This document shows, one piece after another, positions 22,381 through 32,407 of a stretch of DNA of 64,000 bases; position 1 is the stretch's first letter; each line of letters starts with the position of its first letter. Made by a program: the position numbers and the translations under genes. Origin of the DNA: Asparagopsis taxiformis (lineage: Eukaryota > Rhodophyta > Florideophyceae > Bonnemaisoniales > Bonnemaisoniaceae). The notes beneath the pieces are model-generated. The model was not told the origin of the DNA. It saw only the letters and a program-made list of their open reading frames with translations, and searched no databases. Location of the stretch: positions 1-64,000 of the forward strand of contig JALQPE010000215.1 of assembly GCA_030407315.1 (NCBI GenBank), in the 5' to 3' direction.

Positions 22381-24157
22381 CTTGATGCTTTTTGTTCTTT
22401 TCTTCTTCGCTCAGTTTTGTTGCATAGAATACAACTCTAAACTTCTACGACATGACTACTATCTCAATACAGTATTACTTTTAACCGTTACGAAACCTTT
22501 CCAGGGTTTCATTCGATCCAATGAACTGGTTCACCACAATTCTTTGTCCTATGCTCATTTCTTTATACACATTGATTGCTATTTCATCCGGACTCAACAT
22601 CGTTTTGCTATCTTGTATCGCATTCCCTAACCACAAACCCAGCCAAGATGTATCCATTTCCGGAAAACGGCCGTTTATTTTGCAGTGATGCTCTAGGCAC
22701 TAATACTGATTTTCTCATACACGTACTTCCTACTCGTATACTCTACCACATTTTCGGCCCTATTTACAAGTTGAAAGCACAATCTCTCGTTGAATCGTAC
22801 TCGGTGTGATATCTTAAATTAGCATAAATTTATATATTGCAATGCAGATTCACTGCTCGCTTGCAACATGAAAATTATAAAATTTCTCCCACACTGCTGT
22901 TTCCTAGCCGCCCACATCCACGTGGCCCGCTTTGACTGCTTGCCAAGTGTGCTCAGAGCATGCAATGACGTCATCGATATATACCGTCCAAATCATCACT
23001 GGAAGCGCGGACTCCTCGTCCAGGAAAGTGCGCCATTTTTTCTACTCCTCGCCTCACCCTTTTCTGTGGGCCCCATATGCTAGTGTTTTTCCTATATTTC
23101 TGTAGTGATGACGTCATTATAGACTAGAGAAGGCGGTAGAAGATACAATAATTTTGCGCCTGTTCTGCCAGGTCATGTGCTTCAAAGCGTAATTCGCACC
23201 CTAGGTATCGTTTTTCTGGGCCTCCCATCGCACCGCTCCGTTTCAAACTCATCCCTCTATTGTTCTCCTACACGTCATTTCCGCCCGCAGAGTGCTACTT
23301 AAACGAAAGATTCTGGAAATCCCTGTTTCCATCTTCATATCCGTCGGAAACAAAGCAACAACCCTGGCCGTGGAAGCCGTATAGATCATCTAAACTGCTT
23401 CCAAAGCGTAAGTTTTAGATCATCAATACGGCTTCCAAGGCCAAAGTTGTTGCTTTGTCTCCGACGGATATGAACCATGATGGTACGTTTCCACAACTCA
23501 CGCCACTAACCCAGTTTTCTATTTGTTTTCTCTTTCTCAGGTTTCCAGTCGGTGAGTGTTCCACTTCTACTTTCATTTATCTTTCTCTCTTACCACTTCT
23601 CCACTACTTTTCTTTTCTGCCTGTGAGTACATATCTCAATTTGGGATGCAATGGTATTTGTTAAGGTACGTTAGTCTCCTAATCACCATCAATTTCCCTC
23701 TCCAATTCAACGTCACTAACTTGTTTCCTTTCTCTACATCATTTCTTCTTCTTCTCTTCATTTCCTAGCTTATTCATGCAGCTCAATCAGGTTATAGATT
23801 TGTAGACTTTTCTAGTAGTTTTAGTTTTACTCGTCGGAATAGTGTTAGTTGTAGTAGCATTTTTAACATAGGGATTGTTTATTCTCAATGTAGCCTGCGC
23901 AAATAAACAAATCCAGAGTGAAGCTTCCCATATCGCACCCTCTTAGATTGCTACCTATCCTACCGCGTATACCTCTCGCTAGCTCATAGTCACTACGAAA
24001 TAAAAATTCCTAGCCGTACTATTCTGTCCATTCCCATATGAATACCGTCCATGCCCCATCCTCATAGCGCTAGAACTGCCTTCCTCTACCCCAGAAAGAT
24101 GCCCACGACAGCGTGACGCTCCATCTCATCCACCACTCCCAGACACCGAATTTTACT
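22381..24157. other. Right arm of E1, noncoding
   Basis: No supported gene lies in 1.8 kb. The sequence recurs at 57060-58770 (about 90% similar by eye at first, nearly identical later) and at 60755-62520. Retention in three copies, including the transposase-less E3, suggests it is needed in cis, or holds the transposase promoter, whose ATG is at 22380. A conserved hairpin lies at 23337-23471. Confidence 0.5.
23337..23471. repeat. Conserved 135-bp inverted repeat (hairpin) in right arm
   Basis: The left arm ATATCCGTCGGA...GGAAGCCGTAT...AGATCATCTAAA pairs with the right arm over nearly 60 bases with a few mismatches, leaving a loop of about 18 bases. The same structure occurs at 57938-58072 and 61710-61844. 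It could be a fold-back insertion or a transcribed structured RNA. Confidence 0.8.
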
Positions 24158-24680
24158 ATATCAGGACACTACTTTTACTGTCTCCAGGTGCTGCCCAGGG
24201 CAGCACGAAATACTGTCTCCACTGTCTACAGGTGCTGCCCAGGGCAGCACGAAACAGTACTGTCTACAGGTACTGCCCAGGACAGTGAAAATCACTGTCT
24301 CCAGGTACTGCCCAGGACAGTGCACCGTGTTGGTTCCATCTATTGTCCCAGGCAGCGTATTTCACTATCCGGCCATGTTGCCTTGGCCAATACAAAACAC
24401 TATCCGCCAACACTGCCCAGTACAGTAAATTACATCACATCCAACTATTGAATAAATCATTAATTTTTACTGTCTCCATTCACTGCCTCAGACAGTACTG
24501 TGAGACAGTGTTTTTTACTGTCTGCAGACAGTGTTCCGTACTGTCTGCCAGACAGTGCAAATCACTGTCTCCAAGTGTGGCATTAATTTTCATTTGCCGC
24601 ATAGTGATTTTTACTGTCTCAGACAGTAAAAATCACTGTCTCGCAGTACTGTCTGAGGCCCCCTTTTCAACACCGTAGTG
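24158..24680. repeat. Right terminal inverted repeat and subterminal array of E1
   Basis: About four 35-bp tandem units built on GGTGCTGCCCAGGGCAGCAC or GGTACTGCCCAGGACAGT (24180-24335) are followed by many ACTGTC/GACAGT motifs and the terminal CAACACCGTAGTG at 24668-24680. Unit number varies between copies: four here, nine in E3 and seven in copy B. Confidence 0.85.
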
Positions 24681-25126
24681 CAACGTTTCAACATTGCACC
24701 GGATCGTGAGACTCCGCCCCCTCCTCCCGGAGCATCTGGCGATGCAGTGCTTGCCACTGCGGCCAGTCAAGGCGCAAAAGATGTGGGGAAGGAGAGCGAG
24801 AAAGCGGCAGAGAGCGTTCCTGCTCCTGCCCCTGTGGCATCAGCCACTCCTCCGAAGTCACCATCACAGGTGACTCGGCAGGCTCGCTCTCCGACCCAAT
24901 TCGGGGAGAATATCATGGAACCTCTCCCCGTTCCCCTTCCCTCACAACCCCTTCCTGAGGACGAAATCAATCCGACGGACATTTCTCCTCCTGACTCCCA
25001 AGCCAAGCCGGACTCAACAGCCCGCGCCCCTTCCCCCTCGAAGCCCAACTCTCCTCCCCCTTCCCCTTCCAAACCCAACTCTCCTCCCCTTCCCCCTCAC
25101 AACCCGACTCACCCCCCCGCTCCCCC
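24681..25126 (+). other. Pro-rich open frame upstream of the Zn/dioxygenase gene, probably its displaced N-terminus
   Basis: An open frame with no start of its own begins right at the E1 terminus (QRFNIAPDRETPPPPPG) and runs into Ser/Pro-rich repeats (SPSKPNSPP). It then conflicts in frame with the gene starting at ATG 25127. The composition continues smoothly across the frame change near the C-runs at 25085-25120. The E1 end may thus have cut the 5' part of a longer protein, with a C-run indel as a second change. It may alternatively be ordinary 5' leader. Confidence 0.4.
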
Positions 25127-27100
25127 ATGGCCGTCTCCCCACCCACGTCTGCTCCTGTTCCCGACTCTGCTATCGCCACGGAACAGCAGAACCCCGAAAC
25201 CTCGGTTGAAGCTTCTCAACCGCAGGGGGGTGGTGGGGGGACAGTAGTTTCACGCTCTGTGCGCATTCCGCCCGATGAAACTACGCCACGCCCCTTTCCC
25301 TGCTCGCTTGGATCACACTGTCGCTTCCCCGGCTATGCCGCTGTGCACAAATGCACAGCGTGCAACATTCAGCCAGTACACAACCTGTGCGACTATCCTC
25401 GAGTATATCACCTCATCCCCATCAAGTACCTCAACAACGGTGAGCGAGACATGGTGTTCGTCTGCTCCCGTGAGTGCTACGATGGCCGTCAACCGGATGA
25501 CCCCCCTTCTTGGACCCCTCCTGCAGGGGTCACGTTACAAGAAGCGTGGGAAGGTGATGCGTACAATCCTTTCGAAAAGGACGCGTCCTCTACCGAGTCT
25601 GCTGAAGAAAAGGATAAGCAGACCGGTGAGGCTCCGCGGAGTACGATGGGAGGGAAGGCGCCCATATCCCGGGAACCAGCCAAGAAAAGTGCCTCTGGAA
25701 CACCGCGGCGGGGAGAAAAGAGGAGGAGAGAGCCGACCACTCCTCCTCCGACTCGGATGACTCGGTCCAAGACCAGAAGTGCCGCTATCGCAGAGCAACT
25801 CATCGCTCTCGGTAGCCCGTCTTCTCCCCCTGTCTCCCTTCCGCTTCCTGCACAGCCACCCTCATCTGGCGAAAAGGAGCGTGAAGGTGAGATAGAAGAC
25901 GGCGAAACCCCTACAAAGACGAAGGTGACTTCCAAGGGGTTTCGGGTACACAGGTATGAGGACGAGCAGCCACCGCCACCTTCCTTTCTCACGGAGCAGA
26001 CCACGCTTGCCCAAGCTGCTACGTTCGTGCGTTCAATTTCGGGTCTGCTCCATCCTGAACACCGCTCTGGGTTCATCATGACGAGTGGGGAGGTGGAGGA
26101 GATCAGGGAGGATATCAACTCCGCGGCTGGTGGTACATCCGAGGAGAGGATTGTTTATTGGGAGCGGGCAAGGGCTAGTATTGATTTCGATGGATACATC
26201 GTCCTCGAAGACATACTAGGAGCTTCCGATGTACGGTCTGCAATCCACGAACTGCTCTCTGGGTTTGCCCAAAAGTTCGATGACAATGTGGAAGGGGCGT
26301 GGGGCACGATTCTGAACTCCGGTTCAGCTGCCCAGGATGCCCGGGGTGGCGCGTCTCGCCAGCGGTACATGACCCCCCGCTCGGCTGTCATTGAAGACCT
26401 CGACGGGGAGCAATCCATGTCGCTGGCTCATGACAAGGTTTCCGTGGATGTCATCCTCGCAATTATAGCGGAAATGTTGCACTTGGAGGATTCCGTTTCA
26501 TCTTTGAACGGATTCAAGAAAGGCTCCAAGCTGCGCTTTGGGAGGACAGGACTTCGGATGCTCCTGACGGGTTCCAACTGTACTCGTCAGATCCCGCATC
26601 TCGACTTCACGTACCCAGGACCGCCACGCGAGGAACCGAACCGCTATTGTGGGACCCCTGCACCAGACCCAGACTATTCTTTCATAGCTACTGGTGCAGT
26701 TGGGTCCCCAATTCTGGTACGACCGCGGAGTCATGCCTTCCTCAACGCCCCTCGTGATGCCTTCCTGGCCATCTGGCCCCATCTCCATCCAAAATTGGTT
26801 TGGATTCCACCCTTCTCTGTTCTCGTGACTCGTGGTGACGTAGAGCACGCTGGTGCGGGATGGCAGGATTACGACTTCGTGAAGGACAAAATTTCTAAGA
26901 CTGGAGTACAATACGGTCATCACATTCGAGTCCATAGCATGGCTGTACGTGATTCTTCCGAGCTAGTCAATGATCTCGTCTACGCACCGGTGCAGAGTGA
27001 CGACCCCAATCGTCAGCCGAAACCTTACGAGTTCGCACACGACTTTGAGTCGGACGATGAGGTACCGGATAGTAGTGAAGATTACATAACAGTTGAGTAG
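25127..27100 (+). CDS. Cys/His zinc-cluster / 2OG-Fe(II) dioxygenase
   Basis: The ATG at 25127 (CCCATGG) gives 657 residues. Residues 59-117 form a metal-binding cluster: C59, H64, C65, C76-TA-C79, H85-NL-C88, C113-SRE-C117. A disordered section with KRRREPTT follows. The C-terminal part (about 310-625) is a dioxygenase domain related to the ParB/dioxygenase fusions (the GFIMTSGEVEEIREDI entry segment parallels SRMKYYITEEDIDTIRTEI). It has H491-L-D493, distal H574 (DVEHAGAGW) and R601 (YGHHIRVHSM), so all iron and 2OG ligands are present. Instead of ParB it carries the zinc cluster as a likely targeting module. The product could oxidise DNA or chromatin; the substrate is not deducible. It abuts the E1 right end on its 5' side, and the junction is duplicated at 63146. 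Confidence 0.75.
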   Translation: MAVSPPTSAPVPDSAIATEQQNPETSVEASQPQGGGGGTVVSRSVRIPPDETTPRPFPCSLGSHCRFPGYAAVHKCTACNIQPVHNLCDYPRVYHLIPIKYLNNGERDMVFVCSRECYDGRQPDDPPSWTPPAGVTLQEAWEGDAYNPFEKDASSTESAEEKDKQTGEAPRSTMGGKAPISREPAKKSASGTPRRGEKRRREPTTPPPTRMTRSKTRSAAIAEQLIALGSPSSPPVSLPLPAQPPSSGEKEREGEIEDGETPTKTKVTSKGFRVHRYEDEQPPPPSFLTEQTTLAQAATFVRSISGLLHPEHRSGFIMTSGEVEEIREDINSAAGGTSEERIVYWERARASIDFDGYIVLEDILGASDVRSAIHELLSGFAQKFDDNVEGAWGTILNSGSAAQDARGGASRQRYMTPRSAVIEDLDGEQSMSLAHDKVSVDVILAIIAEMLHLEDSVSSLNGFKKGSKLRFGRTGLRMLLTGSNCTRQIPHLDFTYPGPPREEPNRYCGTPAPDPDYSFIATGAVGSPILVRPRSHAFLNAPRDAFLAIWPHLHPKLVWIPPFSVLVTRGDVEHAGAGWQDYDFVKDKISKTGVQYGHHIRVHSMAVRDSSELVNDLVYAPVQSDDPNRQPKPYEFAHDFESDDEVPDSSEDYITVE

Positions 27101-27360
27101 GTAGGATTTCACCTATAGGTTGCTCTCAACTAAAGTTTCTATTGTTTTCTTAATGTTCCTCCATTGCTTCACCTGTAGCATAGTATACTATATACTAACA
27201 GTATACTCTTCCCCATTGCTTACTGACAACTTGTGACATTCTGTGATCTACGATATTGTTTTCCTCTCAACCCAGACTAACGAGTGCGTATCCATGAGCT
27301 AAGAGCGCTCCCGACCTCAGCAGTACCTCTACTTTGTCTTTTCCAGCTGCTATTCAGGTC

Positions 27361-27406
27361 CTAAAATTTGGTAATTTTTGAGCCCAAAAAATTACCAAAT
27401 TTTAGA
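27361..27406. repeat. Short fold-back (MITE-like) palindrome
   Basis: TAAAATTTGGTAATTTTT and its inverse flank a six-base loop. It shares ends with the larger hairpins at 31903-32028 and with 27822-27866, so it looks like an internally deleted member of the same family. Confidence 0.75.
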
Positions 27407-27821
27407 CCCATCCGGCGCCCACCTGTTCCAGATTTGGACAACCGCTCCTGCCCCATGCTAGGTCAAGTTCATGCATTCCATGCTTTACTGATGTTTCTAA
27501 ACATTCCAAATGCTACGCTTCTTCGCTGGATGGTTGTTGACGAACATTGACGGCGCATTGCAGCTCTGTTCAAAACCGAACCGGTATTACCATGACGTGC
27601 ATCTATGTCCGTCTACTTCTCTCCTCATACAATCTTGAACATCTAGTCATCGTGATGCATCCAGACAGTTGTGCACCAATAGTCGATAAACATAATTGCA
27701 CCGAACTATAGAAGGTGCTGCCCACGTGGTGCTTACTCGTGGTGGTGAGTGTCCCATGGCATAAGGTCGCTGGTACAAAGTAGGACGGAGTACGAGCCAT
27801 ACGGTCACTACGAGTGGGGCA

Positions 27822-27866
27822 TAAAATTTGGTAATTTTTGTGCCCAAAAAATTACCAAATTTTAGA
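27822..27866. repeat. Short fold-back (MITE-like) palindrome
   Basis: It is nearly identical to 27361-27406, with loop GTGCCC in place of GAGCCC. Confidence 0.75.
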
Positions 27867-28241
27867 CTAGTCTGGCGACCGTCTGTAGCTAATGGGGCTT
27901 GAATTTAGGTGCAGTGTCTCTGTATTATTAGTGAAGCTAGCTCAAGGTTGTGGAGATTTTGTTTAATGCACTGTCATGATACAGAATGCGACCAAGCTGC
28001 ATACCCGTTCAAAACATTGCACCCCTTCACCAATCTTCAACAACAAAACTCCAAACTCTTTCATCATCCCGCGACCCCTCGTCAGAAATCGGGGCTTCCA
28101 TAAATTCCAATTTCAAATTTTGCGGGCGCGCGGAAAAATCTCCTTGCCGTCCTGTCAGGCACATGTGCCGGATTGCATTGCAATCTTCTCTACCAATCTA
28201 TCGCATTCTCTCTTCTCCCTCGTTCCCGAGCATCCCCTGAA

Positions 28242-31200
28242 ATGGCGCAGCCACAACCCCGGCACGGGCTTGTCGAAACGTACAGCGAAGATGGGCCGAT
28301 GCATCCATCTGACAAGTACGGAAACGGAACCATTCTATGGGTTGATCCCGCTCGCGTTGTTTCAATTCCTGCTATCGCAGGGGCTAGCACCCCAGCCTCC
28401 GATGTCACATCCGTAGTGCATCTGGATTTCGAACGTCTCTATCTGTACGGTAGCATTGCGGACAATGGTGACGTAACCTTGGTGGGAGGCATGGACGTGT
28501 GCGAGGAGGTGTGGTCGCGCCCCCGACGGAACACATCGAGATATTTACTTCGCATGAGCTACGAATCTATTACTACCAAACCACATACGCTTGCCTCTAT
28601 TCTCTTTCATCTCCTGGAGAGGGAAAGGATTATTCCGTTCTACGAAAGTGTAGCAATAGTCGCTCACATGCGAGACTGTTGGCATGAAGCTGAGAAGAAA
28701 GAGGATCATGTGCCCCTTGCAGAACGTTCGCTCACAGCGTTTCGAAGGGCTGTGAGCAGTATGTACAAGTTTGACCTGCCAGCGAATGCTTCAATCGTTC
28801 TGGATAAATGGTTCTCGTATGCCTACCATCGTCACACTTTTAACATTGTGCAAGCAGTCCGAAACTTCACCATTTCTGCTGGTGAAGATGGTAGTGTAGA
28901 TATAGACACACGGGTATGGGATCTATTCCTCACGAGCTGTGGGTTGCTGGATTTATCCGTATCCTTCTTTATTCCCGTGTTTGTCCATGAGCGTGATGAG
29001 GATTCAGCAGAGGATCCACTCAAAAACTCTCAGAGTCCTGGACCACCACTTCCAGTTCAGAAAGAGTTCTACACCGAGCATAACTTCTCCCAGTCCGCGA
29101 TTGGTCGAGATGCCTTCTCAAGACAATCACTAGCATGCCAATTCTTCGTTTCACAGACCCAGGAGCGCGCTTCGCATCAAGATAGCTGGACAACTCCGAG
29201 ACTTACCACAACTTTCGAGAGGGTTGTATTTCTCATGGTATTGATACAAATGGACCGAGACTGGAAGTTGCAGGCAGAATCCCGGCCACGCTCACGTACA
29301 AGAACGAGGTCTTCGAATAGACCCACGCCGCTTCTCAAGAAGGATAGTCCGTGGACTGCCCAGCGTCTTGGATATGGTATTCATGTGATTCTGAAGTCAT
29401 GGGATGTATTGGCAAAGTCGCTAGGGGCTACCAATACCGAGGAGCTCTTGCAACCGTACCTTCTGTACGACCAGAGAGTATTCACGTACCACGTCCTGGA
29501 CTCGGAAAATAGGGGCTTCGCACCGCTTCGAGAGCTGAAGACTTTGTTGCACGGCAGAGGAGCTGTTCGAAGAGTGCAGCACTCGGCAAGCATCTCGAGT
29601 GCGGCTGTCCATCGTACGCTGCTGCAAGATGCTCAGATGCGCCTCTGCGCAACGTCCTTCTGGGAGCACATAATGACGATCTGTCGGCACAAAGAATTGT
29701 TCGACCAAACCGTTTCTTCACCGCGAGCAATACCTTTCCTACAGGGCTTCCAGGTGTCGACTGGTTCCCCGGATGCTGGGAGGTTTACGACTATTCGGGC
29801 TCTGGGTATGGTTGAAAGGCAACTCACGGCATTCAGCCTCACAGAAGAGCCACAATCAACGCCCGACCCTAATGAGGAGCTGTTCGGAGACACTGAGAGA
29901 ACAGCTTCTGCAGTACGGGATTCTCCGCCCGGCGGGAACGGAACGAGCCCGAATGCTAAACGCAGACGACTAGATGAAAGCCCTTCTGGTGCAGGAAGCT
30001 CGAGCAGGAATAGCGGTAACAGCGGTACCGCCGAAGCGGCCAGAGCTGATATAAAATCCATGCGTGCAGAAGATGAAGTGTTGATTCCTCCAGAAATGGA
30101 CAACATGAAAGGATCTGTCCTGCATACTTTCAACTGCAGCTTCAGAGACCTTTTGAAGAACTATGACGCTGTTGACAATCCTCGAAAGCCGCAAATCCGG
30201 GAAGGTGCTCAGTTGGTACTCACTGACCCGCCGTACAATACTAGGCGTATGTCTGGCAGAGGAAACTCTGGTTACGATGTCCTCCGTCAGGAAGAAATCG
30301 AAGACACGGTAGCTGAAATTTCCAAGGTGACGCGCAAGGGTGGTCATGTTCTCATATTCACATCTGCTGCTCTGTTCTACAATTGGGTATACGAGCTTCG
30401 CAAAGTGAAATACTCTACGGGTAGTCCTATGTTCGCGGTTGATTCGCAGCCTATCGTCTGTACTCGGAGCCCCACCCATTTTACTTCGCCTCCATATAGG
30501 ATTACAACCAGTTTGTTAAATATGGTCGAGCTGGTTGTACATGCTACGAAGCTGGGTAAGGGTAAAGAAGGCTGGGGGATGGTGAACTACCGAAATGCAG
30601 GATACATCCCTTCTAGGTTCAAGGCTTGGACAAATGTCATCGACAACATCCCGCGCATCACAGCATCGGAGACAGTGAAATATTTGGACAAGGACAAGAA
30701 AAAGGTTACGTTGCGCCCCGAGCAGAAGACCGTAGCTCTCATGCAAGAGCTCATTGGACGTTTCTCAAACCAGGGAGACTTGGTCGTGGACATGTTTGCT
30801 GGCACTTTCTCTACTGCAGTTGCATGCCTTACTATGCACCACGGTCAGTACAGGAGGTTTGTGGGGTGTGAGAAGTTCACGGACTGCTTTGAACTATCCC
30901 TTCCTAGAGTTAATCTTGCATTTCTGCAGCAGGTCTCCATTGGGAACTTTGCTCAACAGTCCACGCCCGCCCTGCAGCAGCTGGCCACTTCTCAACTCGG
31001 AACTTCCGATGACGATTCCCACTCGAAGAACCCCTCCAGTTTACCAAGTTCGACACAACTTCCACCCCACCTCATCAGCTTTCTGACCGCCATTTGGTGC
31101 ATCCCAGACCAGCACAATGACTTGATAGACCTTCCTATTCACAAATGGCCACAATCACTGCTGGGCTTGTTGTCCACCATGGATAGTAAAACCCTGCTAT

Positions 31201-31715
31201 CAATTGATGCAATGGCACACAATGTATACGTTGCAACTTCAACTATACCTGCAGCTGGTGATGGACTCTTCGCAAGAGTAGATATTGATCCAGGAGATAT
31301 CGTCGGGTACTATTTTGGGGCAGTGGTTTACAAGGATCTCTACCAAGCAAAACTGAAGACGTTTGGTACGGGTCCGACTTCGTTCTCGATTGAGCGCTTC
31401 CAGAAGTACGCAGTTCAAATCAAGGACCCAAATATCACCTGCTTGCTTCCGTCTACGTCTGGCCGCCCCATCTTCATTGTTCCATTCGAGTATTGCGCTG
31501 CTTCGAAAATCAACGACCCAACGTTCGTGGATCCAGCAGAGGGAACCGATCGCCCGTCGCGAACTGCTAATGTTAGTTTCTCCTCTCCTGTACAAGAACT
31601 CATCAGTGAGAGCTCTGTGTCTACCTACCAAGTTGTATGTGTTACTGCTAACGAGGCTATCTCAGCTGGATCCGAGCTGTTTATCGAATACGGTCATGAT
31701 TACTTCACTGTCTAG
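28242..31715 (+). CDS. ParB-derived / beta-class DNA amino-methyltransferase / SET-domain fusion, intact
   Basis: The start is the ATG at 28242 (GAAATGG), giving 1157 residues. The N-terminus parallels the ParB-like module of the 4582 gene (WVDPARV versus FIDPNQV), but DGAHR is replaced by VGGMDV, so the ParB signature is lost. A long helical middle follows, then a disordered stretch with AKRRRLDE. The methyltransferase has motif IV D662-PPY665 in LVLTDPPYNTR, a QKT-x-ALMQELI helix and late motif I D850-MFAGTFSTAVA, the beta-class order. The C-terminus (about 990-1157) is SET-like: AAGDGLFAR, KINDPTF and ELFIEYGHDYF. Expected reactions are exocyclic amino methylation of A or C in DNA, and lysine methylation on a histone or other protein. 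It is the undamaged homologue of the frameshifted 4582-7901 gene. Confidence 0.85.
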   Translation: MAQPQPRHGLVETYSEDGPMHPSDKYGNGTILWVDPARVVSIPAIAGASTPASDVTSVVHLDFERLYLYGSIADNGDVTLVGGMDVCEEVWSRPRRNTSRYLLRMSYESITTKPHTLASILFHLLERERIIPFYESVAIVAHMRDCWHEAEKKEDHVPLAERSLTAFRRAVSSMYKFDLPANASIVLDKWFSYAYHRHTFNIVQAVRNFTISAGEDGSVDIDTRVWDLFLTSCGLLDLSVSFFIPVFVHERDEDSAEDPLKNSQSPGPPLPVQKEFYTEHNFSQSAIGRDAFSRQSLACQFFVSQTQERASHQDSWTTPRLTTTFERVVFLMVLIQMDRDWKLQAESRPRSRTRTRSSNRPTPLLKKDSPWTAQRLGYGIHVILKSWDVLAKSLGATNTEELLQPYLLYDQRVFTYHVLDSENRGFAPLRELKTLLHGRGAVRRVQHSASISSAAVHRTLLQDAQMRLCATSFWEHIMTICRHKELFDQTVSSPRAIPFLQGFQVSTGSPDAGRFTTIRALGMVERQLTAFSLTEEPQSTPDPNEELFGDTERTASAVRDSPPGGNGTSPNAKRRRLDESPSGAGSSSRNSGNSGTAEAARADIKSMRAEDEVLIPPEMDNMKGSVLHTFNCSFRDLLKNYDAVDNPRKPQIREGAQLVLTDPPYNTRRMSGRGNSGYDVLRQEEIEDTVAEISKVTRKGGHVLIFTSAALFYNWVYELRKVKYSTGSPMFAVDSQPIVCTRSPTHFTSPPYRITTSLLNMVELVVHATKLGKGKEGWGMVNYRNAGYIPSRFKAWTNVIDNIPRITASETVKYLDKDKKKVTLRPEQKTVALMQELIGRFSNQGDLVVDMFAGTFSTAVACLTMHHGQYRRFVGCEKFTDCFELSLPRVNLAFLQQVSIGNFAQQSTPALQQLATSQLGTSDDDSHSKNPSSLPSSTQLPPHLISFLTAIWCIPDQHNDLIDLPIHKWPQSLLGLLSTMDSKTLLSIDAMAHNVYVATSTIPAAGDGLFARVDIDPGDIVGYYFGAVVYKDLYQAKLKTFGTGPTSFSIERFQKYAVQIKDPNITCLLPSTSGRPIFIVPFEYCAASKINDPTFVDPAEGTDRPSRTANVSFSSPVQELISESSVSTYQVVCVTANEAISAGSELFIEYGHDYFTV

Positions 31716-31902
31716 CTGTTACCCTCTCACAGTCAAATTTCACAAGTAAATCCATCTCCATTAATGTTTTCACTCTGTTTCCCATACCTTCAATTTATTT
31801 TTATCGTAATGTACTCTTTCCCCCAAGCAAGCAATGCGTAGAAGAATTTCCCGTTTGGTACGTAATGCGTCTGCATAAGGTTGGACAAGGTATATTCTGT
31901 GC

Positions 31903-32028
31903 GTAAAATTTGGTAATTTTTTGGGCTCAAAAATTACTGCAGTAAAAACTGATCTACCCGAGTGCACTTTGCTAGATCAGTTTTTACTGCAGTAATTTTA
32001 GAGCCCAAAAAATTACCAAATTTTACGC
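31903..32028. repeat. 126-bp hairpin MITE
   Basis: Inverted arms GTAAAATTTGGTAATTTTTT and AAAAAATTACCAAATTTTAC enclose further pairing arms (TTACTGCAGTAAAAACTGAT and its inverse) around a short loop, a full-length fold-back of the family at 27361 and 27822. The surrounding 31716-32833 has no supported gene; it should contain the promoter of the gene at 32834. Confidence 0.8.
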
Positions 32029-32407
32029 TGCCTTGTATGTGTTCTGGCATAGCCACGGGCACCACACAACCCTACATGGCATGTCGAAGGCTGAGGTTTG
32101 GATACCAGCCGTTCTTAGTTGTTTGCCTTGTTCCACATGCGGACGGTCTCCGCTTGTTTTTCAGCACAATGACAATGTAGAGAGAAATGCAGGTACCACA
32201 ACTGTCTTGTACATTGTACATCCATTCTCGCATTTCGTACATCATGCATGTACCACACGCAGGAAAAGCTGCTCAATGTACATTCTATGTGGTATGAAGT
32301 TTAACGCTTCTATAATTATAGCGTTAACGCTCCTAGCAACAAAACAGCCCGGAAGAACAAACTGAGCCGTGGTCATCTACATAGTCAGCTAGTGCTGCTT
32401 ACATAGT

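Larger units (their letters stand above)
1..24680. mobile_element. E1: giant CACTA-type (EnSpm/CMC) transposon, about 24.7 kb
   Basis: The window opens on ACTACGGTGTTGG, which matches the left end of the nested element at 44904 except that the first C reads A. The right end at 24668-24680 is CAACACCGTAGTG, the exact reverse complement of CACTACGGTGTTG. Both ends are followed inward by arrays of GACAGT/ACTGTC motifs, as in CACTA elements where transposase-accessory proteins bind subterminal repeats. Between them lie a Tnp2-like transposase and five other genes with chromatin or DNA-modification domains. The flank left of base 1 is not visible, so the target duplication cannot be checked. The interior could be composite, with older elements nested and scrambled inside. 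Confidence 0.75.
13489..25534 (+). repeat. Segmental duplication, copy A
   Basis: This 12-kb stretch matches 37316-44903 plus 59447-64000 almost base for base, including noncoding parts. The shared block begins at TGCTCTGTGCAC in both copies and still matches at the window end. It contains ParB/dioxygenase #2, the transposase, the E1 right end and the start of the Zn/dioxygenase gene. The offset is 23827 bases, so the unit 13489-37315 appears to be tandemly repeated. Confidence 0.95.
27101..28241. other. Intergenic region with two short fold-back elements
   Basis: There is no convincing gene. Two palindromic inserts lie at 27361-27406 and 27822-27866. The last 150 bases are pyrimidine-rich leader to the ATG at 28242 and should contain the promoter of the methyltransferase fusion. 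Confidence 0.45.

Noticed and set aside
24181..24680. Ordinary simple-sequence minisatellite
   Set aside because: It occurs at the same place in three right ends next to the terminal repeat, so it is part of the element terminus.
28242..31715. Bacterial restriction-modification gene or contamination
   Set aside because: A C-terminal SET domain, basic nuclear-signal-like patches, long disordered linkers and linkage to a eukaryotic CACTA transposase argue against bacterial origin of the contig.
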